64,000 bases of DNA, taken from Szabonella sp046295215 (GTDB lineage Bacteria; Pseudomonadota; Alphaproteobacteria; Rhodobacterales; Rhodobacteraceae). Position 1 is the first letter of the stretch. The number at the start of each line of letters is the position of its first letter. Shown piece by piece: positions 14,201-22,260 of the stretch. The stretch spans positions 1 through 64,000 of the forward strand of contig JBKBNP010000013.1 of the NCBI GenBank assembly GCA_046295215.1, read 5' to 3'. Under the pieces are notes generated by a model. It worked only from the letters and a program-made list of their open reading frames with translations, was not told the DNA's origin and made no database searches. The position numbers and the translations under genes are program-made.

Positions 14201-15117
14201 TCGATCTTCTGATCCACCTTCGGTTCGATCCGGCATTCGGCACATTTGAGATTCGACCCGAACCAGGACACGATCAGCGATACTGACCCGACCCCGGGCA
14301 GTTCGCGCGCCAGATTGTCGAGCGCAGACTCGAAATCCGTGCGTTCGGACAGGGTGTTGCTGTTGACCGACCGCACCAGTCCCGGCCCGTCGGAATAGCG
14401 GACCGGGGTGGTGGCGAGGCTGTATTCACCGCTGCCCGGCATCATCGCCACGGCCCTGACCGCCTGATCGAGCCGCAGCTCGGCTTCGGCAAGCGTCCCC
14501 TGGGCCGGGCGGATCACCTCGAACGACAGTTGCGGCACCCGGTTGCCGAACCGTCCGAGATCCAGATCCTCGATCACCACATAGGCTGTGCCGCGATAGG
14601 CGGGCGCCTGCCCTGTTCCTTCGACGGTTTCGATTTTCGGATCAGGAAGCTGGTCCTCGTCGCCCGGATAGACCCGGAAATTCAGCGTCTCAGGGTCGAT
14701 CTCCTGCCCATCCGCCCAGATGCGTCCGACGCCCAGAATGACCCCGGCACAGAGCGCGACGGCAAAGCTGACCGAATAGGAATAGCTCGTCACACGCGGT
14801 TTCGGCGTGCCCTTGCCTCCCCCGCTGCGGGTGGAGCTTTCGACAAATCGCGTCGCCCAGATGATCTGCCCCGCGACGCGCGCCCGCCCGTAGACCTGCG
14901 CGATTTCCGCCCCTTCCGAGGCGCCGGTCAGCCGGAAGCGGTCCACGCGACCAACCTCCACCGGTTCGGACCCGGCCCCCAGCAGGCGCTGGTCGATGGC
15001 ACGACCGACCGTCGCCCCGACCGCGCGCCCGATGACGGCCCCCGAAAGACCCAGAACCGTGCCGCCGAAGCCGGATCCGACAGCCGCACCTACGGCCGAA
15101 AGCAGAAGTGTCGCCAT
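11221..15117 (-). CDS. GTA tail-tip host-specificity protein gp15 (TIM-barrel-like)
   Basis: A 1298-aa protein, close to the ~1300 aa of RcGTA gp15. The N terminus is a glycine-rich hydrophobic segment (LLLSAVGAAVGSGFGGTVLG and onward). The central part (roughly residues 380-720) is the GTA TIM-barrel-like domain, with FILHYAHLCAMAGGVDAFCI and EIDFIGIDNYMPLSDW, which resembles a glycoside hydrolase barrel. The C-terminal half is beta-rich and forms the tail tip that meets the recipient surface. It is the last gene of the cluster, 204 bp from tRNA-Phe, and abuts gp14. Confidence 0.93.
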   Translation of the reverse strand: MATLLLSAVGAAVGSGFGGTVLGLSGAVIGRAVGATVGRAIDQRLLGAGSEPVEVGRVDRFRLTGASEGAEIAQVYGRARVAGQIIWATRFVESSTRSGGGKGTPKPRVTSYSYSVSFAVALCAGVILGVGRIWADGQEIDPETLNFRVYPGDEDQLPDPKIETVEGTGQAPAYRGTAYVVIEDLDLGRFGNRVPQLSFEVIRPAQGTLAEAELRLDQAVRAVAMMPGSGEYSLATTPVRYSDGPGLVRSVNSNTLSERTDFESALDNLARELPGVGSVSLIVSWFGSNLKCAECRIEPKVDQKIEDPAMMPWRVGGLTRATAGEVRQLDGLTAYGGTPADASVIEAITALREAGQEVMFYPFILMDQIPGNGLGDPWTGAEDQPVLPWRGRITTSAAPGRDGSPDAMPAAVDEVAAFFGTAQPAEFTATGDTIHYSGADGWSYRRFILHYAHLCAMAGGVDAFCIGSEMRALTQIRGPGHSFPAVAALRALAADVRDVLGPDVEITYAADWSEYFGYHADGNVYFHLDPLWADPEIDFIGIDNYMPLSDWRDGEDHLDASWGSTHNLDYLRANILGGEGYDWYYDSPEGEAAQRRLPITDGAHHEPWVFRYKDLPGWWSNLHFNRIDGARSETATGWVPQSKPMRFTEYGCAAIDKGANQPNKFLDPKSSESALPKYSNGRRDDVMQIQYLRAMAGFWADPANNPVSGLYAAPMLDMARGHVWAWDARPYPAFPGRSDLWSDGDNHARGHWLTGRATNQPLSAVVAELCETAGVRDVDLRALHGVVRGFTPTGVGTARAALQSLVLAFGLDVIEREGRLIFRNRSGLKPVFLDPERLALSPDLESGFESTRAAEAETAGRIRLGYLQDGGDFALRDVEVSFPDEDGSGAAQSDLPLALTEAEAHGVAERWLAEARVARDSARFALPRSAGALGAGDTVRIGDDRYRIDRVEQTTSALVEVVRIEPGLYAAGGDIAETITAKPFIPPVPVFPLFLDLPLLRGTETPEAPHVAAVSVPWPGAVAVWKGITDTSHELNLLLPSPATIGVTETSLAAAPSGRWDRGSPLRVRLSAGTFQSASDLAVLDGANIAFIGDGSSDNWEVFQFGNAELVGPRIYELSHRLRGQLGTDGILPAEWPEGSIVVFYNDALAQLDLSAAERGLARHYRIGVAARGVDDRNTVHRVEAFSGIGLRSYSPVHFRHLVAPDGGIVTTWIRRTRIEGDSWESLDVPLGEDREAYLLRVVVADEIRREVVLSEPRWTYPLAARVADGAVAGFDLSVAQVSDRFGPGVFGRYSVQG

Positions 15118-15561
15118 TCATTCGGCTCCTTGCAAAAGGGGAAAGCGGAACCGCGCCACGATGCGGCGCGCCCAGGGGCCGCTCAGGCGGTTCTCGATCA
15201 CACCATGGCCGCTATAGGCATGGATGAAGCTGTCAAGGCCCGAGGCGATGCCCAGATGCTTGGCAACCCGCCCATCGCGCATGCGGAACAGCAAGACCTC
15301 GCCCGGGCGAATGGTGCTGCCCTCTGACGGCACCAGCCAGCGCAGCGCCGCCGCCTGAAGCAATTCGCATCCCGCCGCCTCACCCCAGTCCGGGCTGTAG
15401 GGCGGCACGGCTTCGGGTTCCTGCCCCACGACACCCCGCCAGACACCCCGGACAAGGCCCAGACAATCCGCACCAGCGCCCTTGCAACTGGCCTGATGGA
15501 CATAGGGCGTGCCGATCCAGGACCGGGCCTCGTCCAGAATGCGCTCTTGCTGCGGGGTCAT
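15118..15561 (-). CDS. GTA gp14, NlpC/P60-type cell-wall peptidase
   Basis: Start at 15561 (MTPQQERILDEARSWIGTPY), in an ATGA overlap with gp13. This gives 147 aa; the longer open frame upstream lies inside gp13. The catalytic Cys33 sits in GADCLGLVRG and the likely histidines are H102 (AKHLGIA) and H114 (FIHAYSGHG). It is carried at the tail tip and would open recipient peptidoglycan during DNA delivery. Confidence 0.92.
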   Translation of the reverse strand: MTPQQERILDEARSWIGTPYVHQASCKGAGADCLGLVRGVWRGVVGQEPEAVPPYSPDWGEAAGCELLQAAALRWLVPSEGSTIRPGEVLLFRMRDGRVAKHLGIASGLDSFIHAYSGHGVIENRLSGPWARRIVARFRFPLLQGAE

Positions 15562-16448
15562 CGCATCAGGCTCCCGCCATCGTTGAGGCTGCCCGACGCG
15601 GGATAGGCGGTCAGCCAGTCCTCGCCGGGAATGTGCGGAAAGCCTCTGAAATTGAGGAAATTCGCGAATTTGAACCGGCAGGATGCAACGGATTTGTCGC
15701 ACCCGGCCTCGACGCGGAGCAGGTCGCCGTCCGCGACCGGCGCGCCCAGACGTTGCCACAGCTCGACCGTGCGGCCAGTCGCGTCGAGCCGGTCCCGCTT
15801 GACCACACCGACCAGCCCGGTCGCAGCCCCTGTCAGAACCTCAAGGCGCCCGCGTTCGAACCAGCGATCCGCAAGATCCGTAATGCCGGACAGATGGAAC
15901 CGCAGCCGGTCCTGGCGGACCTCTGCCGCGGCCTCCACAGTGAAACCCGGCTGCGTCAGGTCGAACCGGCAGGACCGGCCCCCCAGAATCGCTGCACATT
16001 TGCGCTGATAGCTGCGTCCCTGCGGCTGATTGAGAAGCTCCGCAAGGCCGCGCATTTCGGCCTTGAAGGCCCCTCCGGCCCGCTGGATCTCCCCGATGGA
16101 CCCCTTGAACTGCAACCGCCGCTGATCCGGCTCCGCCCAGTTCACCAGCCAGATCGACAATTCCGCCCCGTCGAACCGCCCGGCCATCAGGTCGGCCTCG
16201 GTCACCGAAATGTCCGACAGCGCCCCCATCGCCTCGCTGTTGTCCACCGACAGCCCGCTGGTCTGCTGCAAGGCCTGCGCCGTCAGCCCGGTTCCGGCAC
16301 GAAACGCCATTCCGTCAAAGAAAATGTCGCGGTCATGGTCGGTGAACCCATGCACCATACCGTCCTTGCGCCGGATCGCCCAGGCGTTGCACAGGGTCGT
16401 GATCCCCTGCCCCAGATGGGCAAGCAGTCCGTTGCCGGGCGCCGTCAT
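15558..16448 (-). CDS. GTA gp13, tail hub protein with iron-sulfur site (DUF2163)
   Basis: A 296-aa protein with the DUF2163/phage BR0599 pattern, starting MTAPGNGLLAHLGQGITTLC. Four cysteines in two pairs, C151 and C160 (RKCAAILGGRSCRFD) and C250 and C257 (AGCDKSVASCRF), fit the iron-sulfur cluster reported for the RcGTA hub protein. It joins the distal tail protein gp12 to the megaprotein gp15. It overlaps both neighbours by ATGA. Confidence 0.9.
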   Translation of the reverse strand: MTAPGNGLLAHLGQGITTLCNAWAIRRKDGMVHGFTDHDRDIFFDGMAFRAGTGLTAQALQQTSGLSVDNSEAMGALSDISVTEADLMAGRFDGAELSIWLVNWAEPDQRRLQFKGSIGEIQRAGGAFKAEMRGLAELLNQPQGRSYQRKCAAILGGRSCRFDLTQPGFTVEAAAEVRQDRLRFHLSGITDLADRWFERGRLEVLTGAATGLVGVVKRDRLDATGRTVELWQRLGAPVADGDLLRVEAGCDKSVASCRFKFANFLNFRGFPHIPGEDWLTAYPASGSLNDGGSLMR

Positions 16449-17077
16449 ACCCGCAACTCCACCACCGGGACCGATGGCACATCCCCGGCACGGAAGGACG
16501 CAACCGAGGTCTGGATCCGGTCGGTATCGAACCGCACCGGCACGTCGAACTCGAAGCCCGCCGTCACGATGACGCCGGTATCGGGGGGCGTCACGAAATG
16601 CACCAGCCCCGTTGCGGCATCCACCGAATAATCCAGCGTTTCCACCTTGCGGTCCCCCTCCAGCGCCACGATCACGCTGCCCGCGACAGGTTTGCGGATC
16701 GGCCGGACATAGGTCTCGTCCCCGGAGCGATAGGTCTTGACCAGCGCAAATTCCCTGCGCTGGCCGTCCCCCACCCCGAGGATCTGGTCGGTTTCCTCGA
16801 CAGGTTTCGAGGCGCGGCCGGATTTGTAATCGGCCCAGTCCTTCCAGCGAAAACCATGCAACTGTCCGCGCCGCGCCTCGAAAAAGGCAATCAGCGTTTC
16901 CACATCGTCCAGACTGCGCAATCCCAGCCCCGCGTCGTAGCGGCGGCGCGACTCCGCCCAGGGGGTGTTGCGTTCCTCGAACCCGTTGACCAGCGTCACG
17001 ATCTCGGTGCGCCGTTCCGGCCCGCCGACCGACCCGAAGCTGAGATTGGCCGGAAAGCGTATCTCATGAAATCCCAT
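16445..17077 (-). CDS. GTA gp12, distal tail protein (DUF2460)
   Basis: A 210-aa protein beginning MGFHEIRFPANLSFGSVGGP, with the DUF2460 hallmark RTEIVTLVNGFEERNTPWAE and GLRSLDDVETLIAFFEARRG, and HGFRWKDWADYKS in the middle. It forms the ring at the end of the tail tube. It follows the tape-measure gene after nine bases and overlaps gp13 by four. Confidence 0.9.
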   Translation of the reverse strand: MGFHEIRFPANLSFGSVGGPERRTEIVTLVNGFEERNTPWAESRRRYDAGLGLRSLDDVETLIAFFEARRGQLHGFRWKDWADYKSGRASKPVEETDQILGVGDGQRREFALVKTYRSGDETYVRPIRKPVAGSVIVALEGDRKVETLDYSVDAATGLVHFVTPPDTGVIVTAGFEFDVPVRFDTDRIQTSVASFRAGDVPSVPVVELRV

Positions 17078-17086
17078 GTCCTCACC

Positions 17087-17740
17087 TCACCTGTTGCGCT
17101 GGCCACGGGCGAGCGCGCGCGACGCCTGCGCCGCGATCTGGCTTTGCGACCGCTGGAAGCCCTGCACATCGGGAGTGGAAATGTTCATCACCACCGTAAC
17201 GGGCCGCCCCCAGCCCCCCGCCTGCACGCCGAGCCGCCCATCGGGCCCGCGCGCCAGCGGCATGATCGCCTCCGGTCCCGCCTCCCCCATCAGCCCCGTC
17301 CCCCCCCGCATCGGAAAGGCGGTCGGCTGGGCCACGATGCCGCCCTTGGCAAAGGGCATGACGCGGCCGTGGGTGAAGGCGCCACCCTTTTCGAAGGGCA
17401 TCAGCCCGCCGAGCAGGCTGTTCACCCCCTGCGCCACAAAGCCGCCAAGCGCGTTCTGCACCGGCCTCATCGCCACCGAATAGGCCGTGTTCGCCATGCT
17501 CTGCGCGACACCCTTCAGCGCATCCGACAGTTTCATCCCGTCGAATACCAGCCCGTCAAAGGCACGCCGCAATCCCGACCCGATGCCGTTGGACAGGCTG
17601 TTGACCTCGCGCCCGGTGAACACAAGGCTGTCGCGCATCCGTGCCAGCTCACCGTCAAAGGCCCCGACCATCCCGGCCGCCCCGCCGAGTGTCGTTTCCA
17701 GCGCGGCGATCTGGTCCTCAAGCCGCTCAATATCCGCCAT
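17087..17740 (-). CDS. GTA gp11, tape-measure protein
   Basis: A 217-aa protein matching the unusually short tape measure of RcGTA, consistent with a short tail. The N-terminal helix IERLEDQIAALETTLGG may be a coiled coil. The middle (LKGVAQSMANTAYSVAMRPV) and the glycine-rich LGGLMPFEKGGAFTHG and GGIVAQPTAFPMRGGTGLMG segments are typical of GTA tape measures. The C-terminal VTVVMNISTPDVQGFQRSQS is conserved. It overlaps gp10.1 by 14 bases. Confidence 0.88.
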   Translation of the reverse strand: MADIERLEDQIAALETTLGGAAGMVGAFDGELARMRDSLVFTGREVNSLSNGIGSGLRRAFDGLVFDGMKLSDALKGVAQSMANTAYSVAMRPVQNALGGFVAQGVNSLLGGLMPFEKGGAFTHGRVMPFAKGGIVAQPTAFPMRGGTGLMGEAGPEAIMPLARGPDGRLGVQAGGWGRPVTVVMNISTPDVQGFQRSQSQIAAQASRALARGQRNR

Positions 17741-17948
17741 GTTCCGGCTCCTTCCCCATGCGCGGCCCCCTGTCCGGGAAAGCGCGCGACAATTCTTCCA
17801 GCCTTGCGCGGGTGAAAGGCGGCGATGCCGCCTCCGCGCCCAGCATGATCCGCAACTCCCCCGGCGTCAGGTTCCAGAACTCCGCAGGGCGCAGTTGCAG
17901 CCCGCAAAGCCCCGCCCGCATCAGACCCGGCCAGTCGAAACCGCTCAT
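17727..17948 (-). CDS. GTA gp10.1, tail assembly chaperone-like protein
   Basis: A 73-aa protein, MSGFDWPGLMRAGLCGLQLR then PAEFWNLTPGELRIMLG. The W-x-L-T-P-x-E-L motif marks the small phage tail assembly chaperones encoded between tail tube and tape measure. It starts in an ATGA overlap with gp10 and runs into the tape-measure gene. Confidence 0.85.
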   Translation of the reverse strand: MSGFDWPGLMRAGLCGLQLRPAEFWNLTPGELRIMLGAEAASPPFTRARLEELSRAFPDRGPRMGKEPEHGGY

Positions 17949-18265
17949 GGCACCTGCGGCGCTCCGAAGGCGCGCGCCAGCAATTCCGCCGCCACCCGCG
18001 CCGCCTCCACCGGACCTCCGCCGATTTCTACGCTGCGCAGATCGGCGGCCGTTCCCGTCCAGCCGCCGCCCCGCAACCCCGCCACGATCAACGCCAGCAC
18101 ATCGCGGGTTGAAAACCGTCCCGCCTCGAACCGCTCAACAAGGTCGATCAGCGACCCGGTTTCCAGCGCGGCCTCCAGTTCGGCCAGCGCGCCGAGCGTC
18201 AGCCTGGCCACATGGCGTTCCCCATCCAGCGTCAACGCAACCTCTCCTGCCCAGGGGTTCACCAT
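17945..18265 (-). CDS. GTA gp10 family protein
   Basis: A 106-aa protein beginning MVNPWAGEVALTLDGERHVA, with LTLGALAELEAALETGSLID and FSTRDVLALIVAGLRGGG, the GTA-gp10 pattern (LTLGALAELE). It is presumed to work with gp10.1 in tail assembly. The start is ATG 18265 overlapping the gp9 stop (TGATG); a GTG at 18268 is an alternative. Confidence 0.85.
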   Translation of the reverse strand: MVNPWAGEVALTLDGERHVARLTLGALAELEAALETGSLIDLVERFEAGRFSTRDVLALIVAGLRGGGWTGTAADLRSVEIGGGPVEAARVAAELLARAFGAPQVP

Positions 18266-18678
18266 CACAGCGCCACAAAGCTGAGCGCACCGGCCGAGGC
18301 CATGCTCAGCTCATAGGTCGCCTCGCCATTGTGGCTGCCCGCATATTCGATGGCGGAAATCTGGAACGGCCCCTCGACAATGCCGAAATCGGGGATGACG
18401 ACCTGAAATCCGGGGATCTCGCCGTCGAAAAAGATCTGGCGCGCGCGTTCATCGGTGTTGGCGTCGCGGAACACGCCGGAGCCAGAGATCGAGGCCGTCT
18501 TGACCCCCGCCCCCGCCAGCAGTTCCCGCCATCCGCCCTGGCTTTCAAGGCTGGTCACATCCACGGTTTCCGCGTTGAAGCTGATGCGCGTGGCCCGCAG
18601 GCCCGCGATGGTCTCGAACAACCCGTCGCCGGTCATGTCGAGCTTGATGAGAAGGTCTTTGCCGTTCTGAACCGCCAT
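18265..18678 (-). CDS. GTA gp9, major tail tube protein (TP901-1 family)
   Basis: A 137-aa protein, MAVQNGKDLLIKLDMTGDGL then FETIAGLRATRISFNAETVD and VTSLESQGGWRELL, the conserved pattern of TP901-1-type tail tube subunits. It stacks in hexameric rings to form the tail. It overlaps gp10 and is separated from gp8 by 59 bp. Confidence 0.92.
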   Translation of the reverse strand: MAVQNGKDLLIKLDMTGDGLFETIAGLRATRISFNAETVDVTSLESQGGWRELLAGAGVKTASISGSGVFRDANTDERARQIFFDGEIPGFQVVIPDFGIVEGPFQISAIEYAGSHNGEATYELSMASAGALSFVAL

Positions 18679-18737
18679 GGGTCATCTCCGATCGTGATTG
18701 TGGCGCAGTGTCCGCGCCCGTGAAAACTCTGCGCGCG

Positions 18738-19136
18738 CTACACCTCGACCCGCGCGCGGAAACTGAGGTCGATCCGCCGCACCGCGCCGTCCTTCAGCCT
18801 GCGCGCGCTGGCCCGCTGGAAGGCAAGGCTGACCAGCCGCCCCCGCGCCAGTGCCAACGGCACCTGATCCAGCGCATCCGACACCGTCACCGCCACGGTC
18901 TTTGCCGCCAGAAACCCGTCCGCATCGCTGATGACCGACAGAACCAGCCGATGCACCGCCCCGGCACCCGTCTTGTCGGACGCCTCGCGCACCTCCTCGG
19001 GGCCGATCATCACGAAGGTTCCGCCCGGCCCGCCCTCTGGCACCGCATCCAGCACAGGAACCCCGGCCAGATCCGGCAGGGCCGAGAGCCGCTCATAGAT
19101 CGCCGCCTGAAGGGCCGCCGCCATGCCATAGCTCAT
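18738..19136 (-). CDS. GTA gp8, tail terminator-type connector (DUF3168)
   Basis: Start at 19136 (MSYGMAAALQAAIYERLSAL), in an ATGA overlap with gp7. It gives 132 aa; the frame is open further upstream but only across gp7 and gp6. It matches DUF3168: an N-terminal helix, GTFVMIGPEEVREASDKT, and HRLVLSVISDADGF. It would cap the tail tube at the head-tail joint. Confidence 0.88.
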   Translation of the reverse strand: MSYGMAAALQAAIYERLSALPDLAGVPVLDAVPEGGPGGTFVMIGPEEVREASDKTGAGAVHRLVLSVISDADGFLAAKTVAVTVSDALDQVPLALARGRLVSLAFQRASARRLKDGAVRRIDLSFRARVEV

Positions 19137-19471
19137 TTCTGCACCTCCTCGCGCACGAAGCACCGCAGATAGCGGCCATCCGGGTCGCGTTCCGTCACCG
19201 CCAGAATGTCGAAAATGCGCGTTCCATCGCGAAATCGCTGCCCCGGCACCGGGCGCTGCGGCGCGCCCACCGGGGCAGCCCGCAGCGTGACACGGTAGGG
19301 GACCGAGGCCAGCAGCATCTCCTCGCCGCCCACCTCGCGCCCTGACCCGGGCAGCACCTCGGCCCAGACCTGTCCGACCGCAGCCCAGGTCAGCGCATGG
19401 CCGCCCATGCCATCGGCCAGCCGTTCGGGCGCCTCCAGCACGAGCGCGCGATTGAGCCGCACCCCGGTCAT
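19133..19471 (-). CDS. GTA gp7, head closure (stopper) protein
   Basis: A 112-aa beta-rich protein of the SPP1 gp16-type head-tail adaptor family: MTGVRLNRALVLEAPERLAD, then GGHALTWAAVGQVWAEVLPG and RVTLRAAPVGAPQRPVPGQR. It seals DNA in the head and accepts the tail. It overlaps gp6 and gp8 by four bases each. Confidence 0.88.
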   Translation of the reverse strand: MTGVRLNRALVLEAPERLADGMGGHALTWAAVGQVWAEVLPGSGREVGGEEMLLASVPYRVTLRAAPVGAPQRPVPGQRFRDGTRIFDILAVTERDPDGRYLRCFVREEVQK

Positions 19472-20070
19472 GCCGCGCCCCCGCCCAGCACCCGCACCGT
19501 GCGCCAGCGTTCCAGCAGCAGCACCACCGCATGCGGCAGGCCCGCGCCCTCGCGCATCCCGCCCTCATGGCGCATCTCGTAATATTCGGCGGCCAACAGC
19601 AGCACCGCCTGCGCCAGATCGGCGGGCAGATCGTCCCAGACCGGCCCGAAACCGGCGTCAAACTCGATCTCCGCCTGACCATCCATCGGAACCTGCGGAA
19701 AGACCCCGCCAAGGGCCAGAAGATGCGGACGGTGGGCATCCGCCCGCAGCCGATAGCGCCCGGCCATCACCTGGACGCCCGCGCCCATCCGGTCCCGCAA
19801 TGTAACCGAATGGACATCGGAAACTGGGGCCAGCGGCAGGGCCTGCGCGCTGTCCGACCGCCAGTAATCCAGCGTCAGCCGGAACCGTCGCGTCAGCAGC
19901 GCCTTGTTGATGCGGCCCTCGACCACCGCGATCGCGGCCCTCAGATAGCCCGCCATCAGGGCATCCTGCATCCCGTCTTCGGCAAAGCCGCTCCCCAGCC
20001 GCAGATGGGATTTCAGCGCCGCCACGGGCAGCACCGCACCGGGCACTTCGCTCAGCTCGATCAGCATCAT
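19468..20070 (-). CDS. GTA gp6, head-tail connector (phiE125 gp8 / HK97 gp6 type)
   Basis: Start chosen at 20070 (MMLIELSEVPGAVLPVAALK), six bases after GAGG, which gives 200 aa. Motifs include LKSHLRLGSGFAEDGMQDAL, LTRRFRLTLDYWRSD, LPLAPVSDVHSVTLRD and LPADLAQAVLLLAAEYYEMR. It is the same fold class as the satellite connector at 1893, but the sequences are only distantly similar. Confidence 0.88.
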   Translation of the reverse strand: MMLIELSEVPGAVLPVAALKSHLRLGSGFAEDGMQDALMAGYLRAAIAVVEGRINKALLTRRFRLTLDYWRSDSAQALPLAPVSDVHSVTLRDRMGAGVQVMAGRYRLRADAHRPHLLALGGVFPQVPMDGQAEIEFDAGFGPVWDDLPADLAQAVLLLAAEYYEMRHEGGMREGAGLPHAVVLLLERWRTVRVLGGGAA

Positions 20071-20184
20071 GTCTTTCCTCATCATGGCCCCCCGGAAGGA
20101 TTGGGCGCGCATCCCGCATCGCTCGGACGGAGGGAGCAGCTAGACGACACGGTCGGGGCAAGCCCCCGATACGCGCCCAAAGGC

Positions 20185-20202
20185 CCGGCCCGTCAGGGCC
20201 GG
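20185..20202 (-). terminator. GC-rich hairpin between GTA g5 and g6
   Basis: CCGGCCC/GGGCCGG with a four-base loop, 17 bp past the capsid stop and followed on the minus strand by GGCCTTTGGG. There is no long T tract. It may partly stop transcription or stabilise the 3' end of the capsid message, raising capsid output over the tail genes. Confidence 0.4.
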
Positions 20203-20218
20203 ACCGTCTGATGCCCGG

Positions 20219-21415
20219 TCAGGAGGTCGCGAATTTCAACAGCTTGATCGCCGCGAAATCGGTCACATCGCCGCCCACACGCTTGGTGGCGTAGAACAGC
20301 ACATGCGGCTTGGCCGAGAAGGGATCGCGCAGGATGCGCAGGTCGGGGCGCTCGGCAATCGTGTAGCCCGCGTTGAAATCGCCGAAGGCAATCGCATAGG
20401 CATCGGCGGCAATATCGGGCATATCCTCGGCGATCAGCACCGGATAGCCCATCAGGCGTGCCGGTTCGCCCGCGGCCAGACCGTCCGACCACAGGAAACG
20501 GCCATCGGCATCCTTCATCTTGCGCACCGCGCCCGCGGTTTTCGAATTCATCACGAAAGCCGCATTGGCGCGGTAATCCGCCCCCAGCGCATAGACCAGA
20601 TTGACGATGCAATCAGCGGCATTGACCGACGGGAAATCCGCTGCAGCCCCCGAGGGCACATAACCGAGGTTGCCCCAGGTCCAGATGTCATTGTCGATCT
20701 TGTTCGGCAACAGGAAGCCGCGCGGCTTGTCCACCCCGTCACCATTCACAAAGGCCGCGGCCTCGGCGCGGATGAAGCGCGTCGCGATCTTGCCCGCCAG
20801 CCAGTCCTCGACATTGAAGGCGCTGTCATCCAGCAGACGCTGGCTCGCCTTCGGCATGGCGGACAGCTCATGCAGGCGGATCGAGATGCGCTCCAGCAGC
20901 GGCGTCGTGCTTTCGGTCTGCGGACCCGCCTCCGTGGCCCAGCCCGACCCGACCTCGCTGCGGTCGATCAGCACGTCGAAAGACGTGGCCTCCACCTGCA
21001 CCACATTGGCGATGGCGCGGATCGAGGCGGTGGAGACCAGCATCGAGCGGATGGTTTCCGCCGTCTGCGGGTCGACCAGATAGCCGCCATCGGCCGCAAC
21101 GGCGGTGGTCATCGCCTTGCCTTCCAGATGCAGGCCGCGCAGCCCGTCATCATCGCCCGACCGCAAATAGGCACCGAACGCTTTCTTGTGGGGCACATCC
21201 GCCTCGGCCTGGGCCGAAAGCGCCGGGCGGGCATAGGTCATGGTTTTCCGATCCAGCATGGTGAGTCGCTCTTCCTGTTGTTGCAACGCTGTCTTCACTT
21301 CGGCCTGAAAGCTGTTGATCTCTTTCAGAAACCCGGCCATCGCGGTTTTCACCTCATGGGCGGTTGGTTGGGCGGCGGACACATCTCCACCGGCCCGAGC
21401 CTTGGTCTCGGTCAT
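20219..21415 (-). CDS. GTA gp5, HK97-fold major capsid protein
   Basis: Start at 21415 (MTETKARAGGDVSAAQPTAH), after an AGAGGA site, giving 398 aa as in RcGTA. The N-terminal coiled coil (FLKEINSFQAEVKTALQQQE) is the scaffold/delta part. The body has GGYLVDPQTAETIRSMLVST, SGWATEAGPQTESTTP, KASQRLLDDSAFNVEDWLAG and FVNGDGVDKPRGFL. It is processed by gp4. Confidence 0.95.
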   Translation of the reverse strand: MTETKARAGGDVSAAQPTAHEVKTAMAGFLKEINSFQAEVKTALQQQEERLTMLDRKTMTYARPALSAQAEADVPHKKAFGAYLRSGDDDGLRGLHLEGKAMTTAVAADGGYLVDPQTAETIRSMLVSTASIRAIANVVQVEATSFDVLIDRSEVGSGWATEAGPQTESTTPLLERISIRLHELSAMPKASQRLLDDSAFNVEDWLAGKIATRFIRAEAAAFVNGDGVDKPRGFLLPNKIDNDIWTWGNLGYVPSGAAADFPSVNAADCIVNLVYALGADYRANAAFVMNSKTAGAVRKMKDADGRFLWSDGLAAGEPARLMGYPVLIAEDMPDIAADAYAIAFGDFNAGYTIAERPDLRILRDPFSAKPHVLFYATKRVGGDVTDFAAIKLLKFATS

Positions 21416-21452
21416 CTCGGTTTTCCTCTGACTTGCTGTGGTTCGCGGCCGG

Positions 21453-22013
21453 TCAGCGCCCGGCCAGTTCCTGCCGCGCATCCTCGAAGATCTGCGCCAG
21501 ACTGCGCCAGGTTTCGGCAGGCTCATCGCCCTTGGCCGCCACCCGCGCCTCGGGAAGCATCGGAAAGGTCACCAGCGACACCTCCCAAAGCTCCAGTTCC
21601 GACAGGAGCCGCCGGCCCTTGCCGTCCCGTTCCGCCCTGACGGTGCGATAGCCGATCGACAGCCCGTCGATGGCCCCCGCCGCCAGCAGGGCCGCCGCCT
21701 CGCGACCCTTCTCCACCTCGGCGAGAATGCGGCCCTTGACGTAAAGTCCGGCGCTGTCCTCACGCACCTCATCCCAGATGCCGATGGGCTGCGCGGGGTC
21801 GTGCTGCCACAGCATCTTGACCCGCCGCCCGGCCCCGCCCAGCCGTTTCAGGCTGTCGGCATAGGCCCCCTTCTGGACAATATCGCCCCCCTGATCCGCC
21901 TTGCCGAACAGGCTCGCATAGCCCTCGACCGTCACCCCGTCCGTCACCACGATCCCCGCCTCGGGGGCGTGGAACTTGCGCTCCGGGGCGCCGTGAATTC
22001 CTTGATATGTCAT
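21453..22013 (-). CDS. GTA gp4, prohead protease
   Basis: A 186-aa U35-type protease. The catalytic histidine is H71 in LWQHDPAQPIG and the serine S119 in IDGLSIGYRT, with LWEVSLVTFPML near the end. It cuts the capsid N-terminal domain during head assembly. The order portal, protease, capsid is canonical here, in contrast with the satellite. Confidence 0.93.
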   Translation of the reverse strand: MTYQGIHGAPERKFHAPEAGIVVTDGVTVEGYASLFGKADQGGDIVQKGAYADSLKRLGGAGRRVKMLWQHDPAQPIGIWDEVREDSAGLYVKGRILAEVEKGREAAALLAAGAIDGLSIGYRTVRAERDGKGRRLLSELELWEVSLVTFPMLPEARVAAKGDEPAETWRSLAQIFEDARQELAGR

Positions 22014-22017
22014 TGCC

Positions 22018-22260
22018 TCACCTCATCGCCGCGCGCAAAAGCGCCTCTGCCCCCTGCGTCAGCAGGAAGGCCGCCACCCCGTAGACCCCCAGCCAGATCC
22101 GCCGTTCCAGCCGGTCGAGCGTGCCTTCGATCTGCCCAAGCCGGTATTCCAGCCCCGACCAGCGTTCCTGCGCCACCCGTTCATTCGCCTCGATCCGCGC
22201 CTGTGCCGCATCGAAACTGTCGTATAGAAACCGTGACCCGCCGCCCCGTGTCCCGCTCAT
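22018..22260 (-). CDS. GTA gp3.5, small membrane protein
   Basis: Start at 22260 (MSGTRGGGSRFLYDSFDAAQ), in an ATGA overlap with the portal gene, giving 80 aa. A helical segment (ARIEANERVAQERW to DRLERRI) is followed by one hydrophobic helix (WLGVYGVAAFLLTQGAEALL). This small ORF between portal and protease is a constant member of Rhodobacterales GTA clusters. Function not established. Confidence 0.8.
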   Translation of the reverse strand: MSGTRGGGSRFLYDSFDAAQARIEANERVAQERWSGLEYRLGQIEGTLDRLERRIWLGVYGVAAFLLTQGAEALLRAAMR

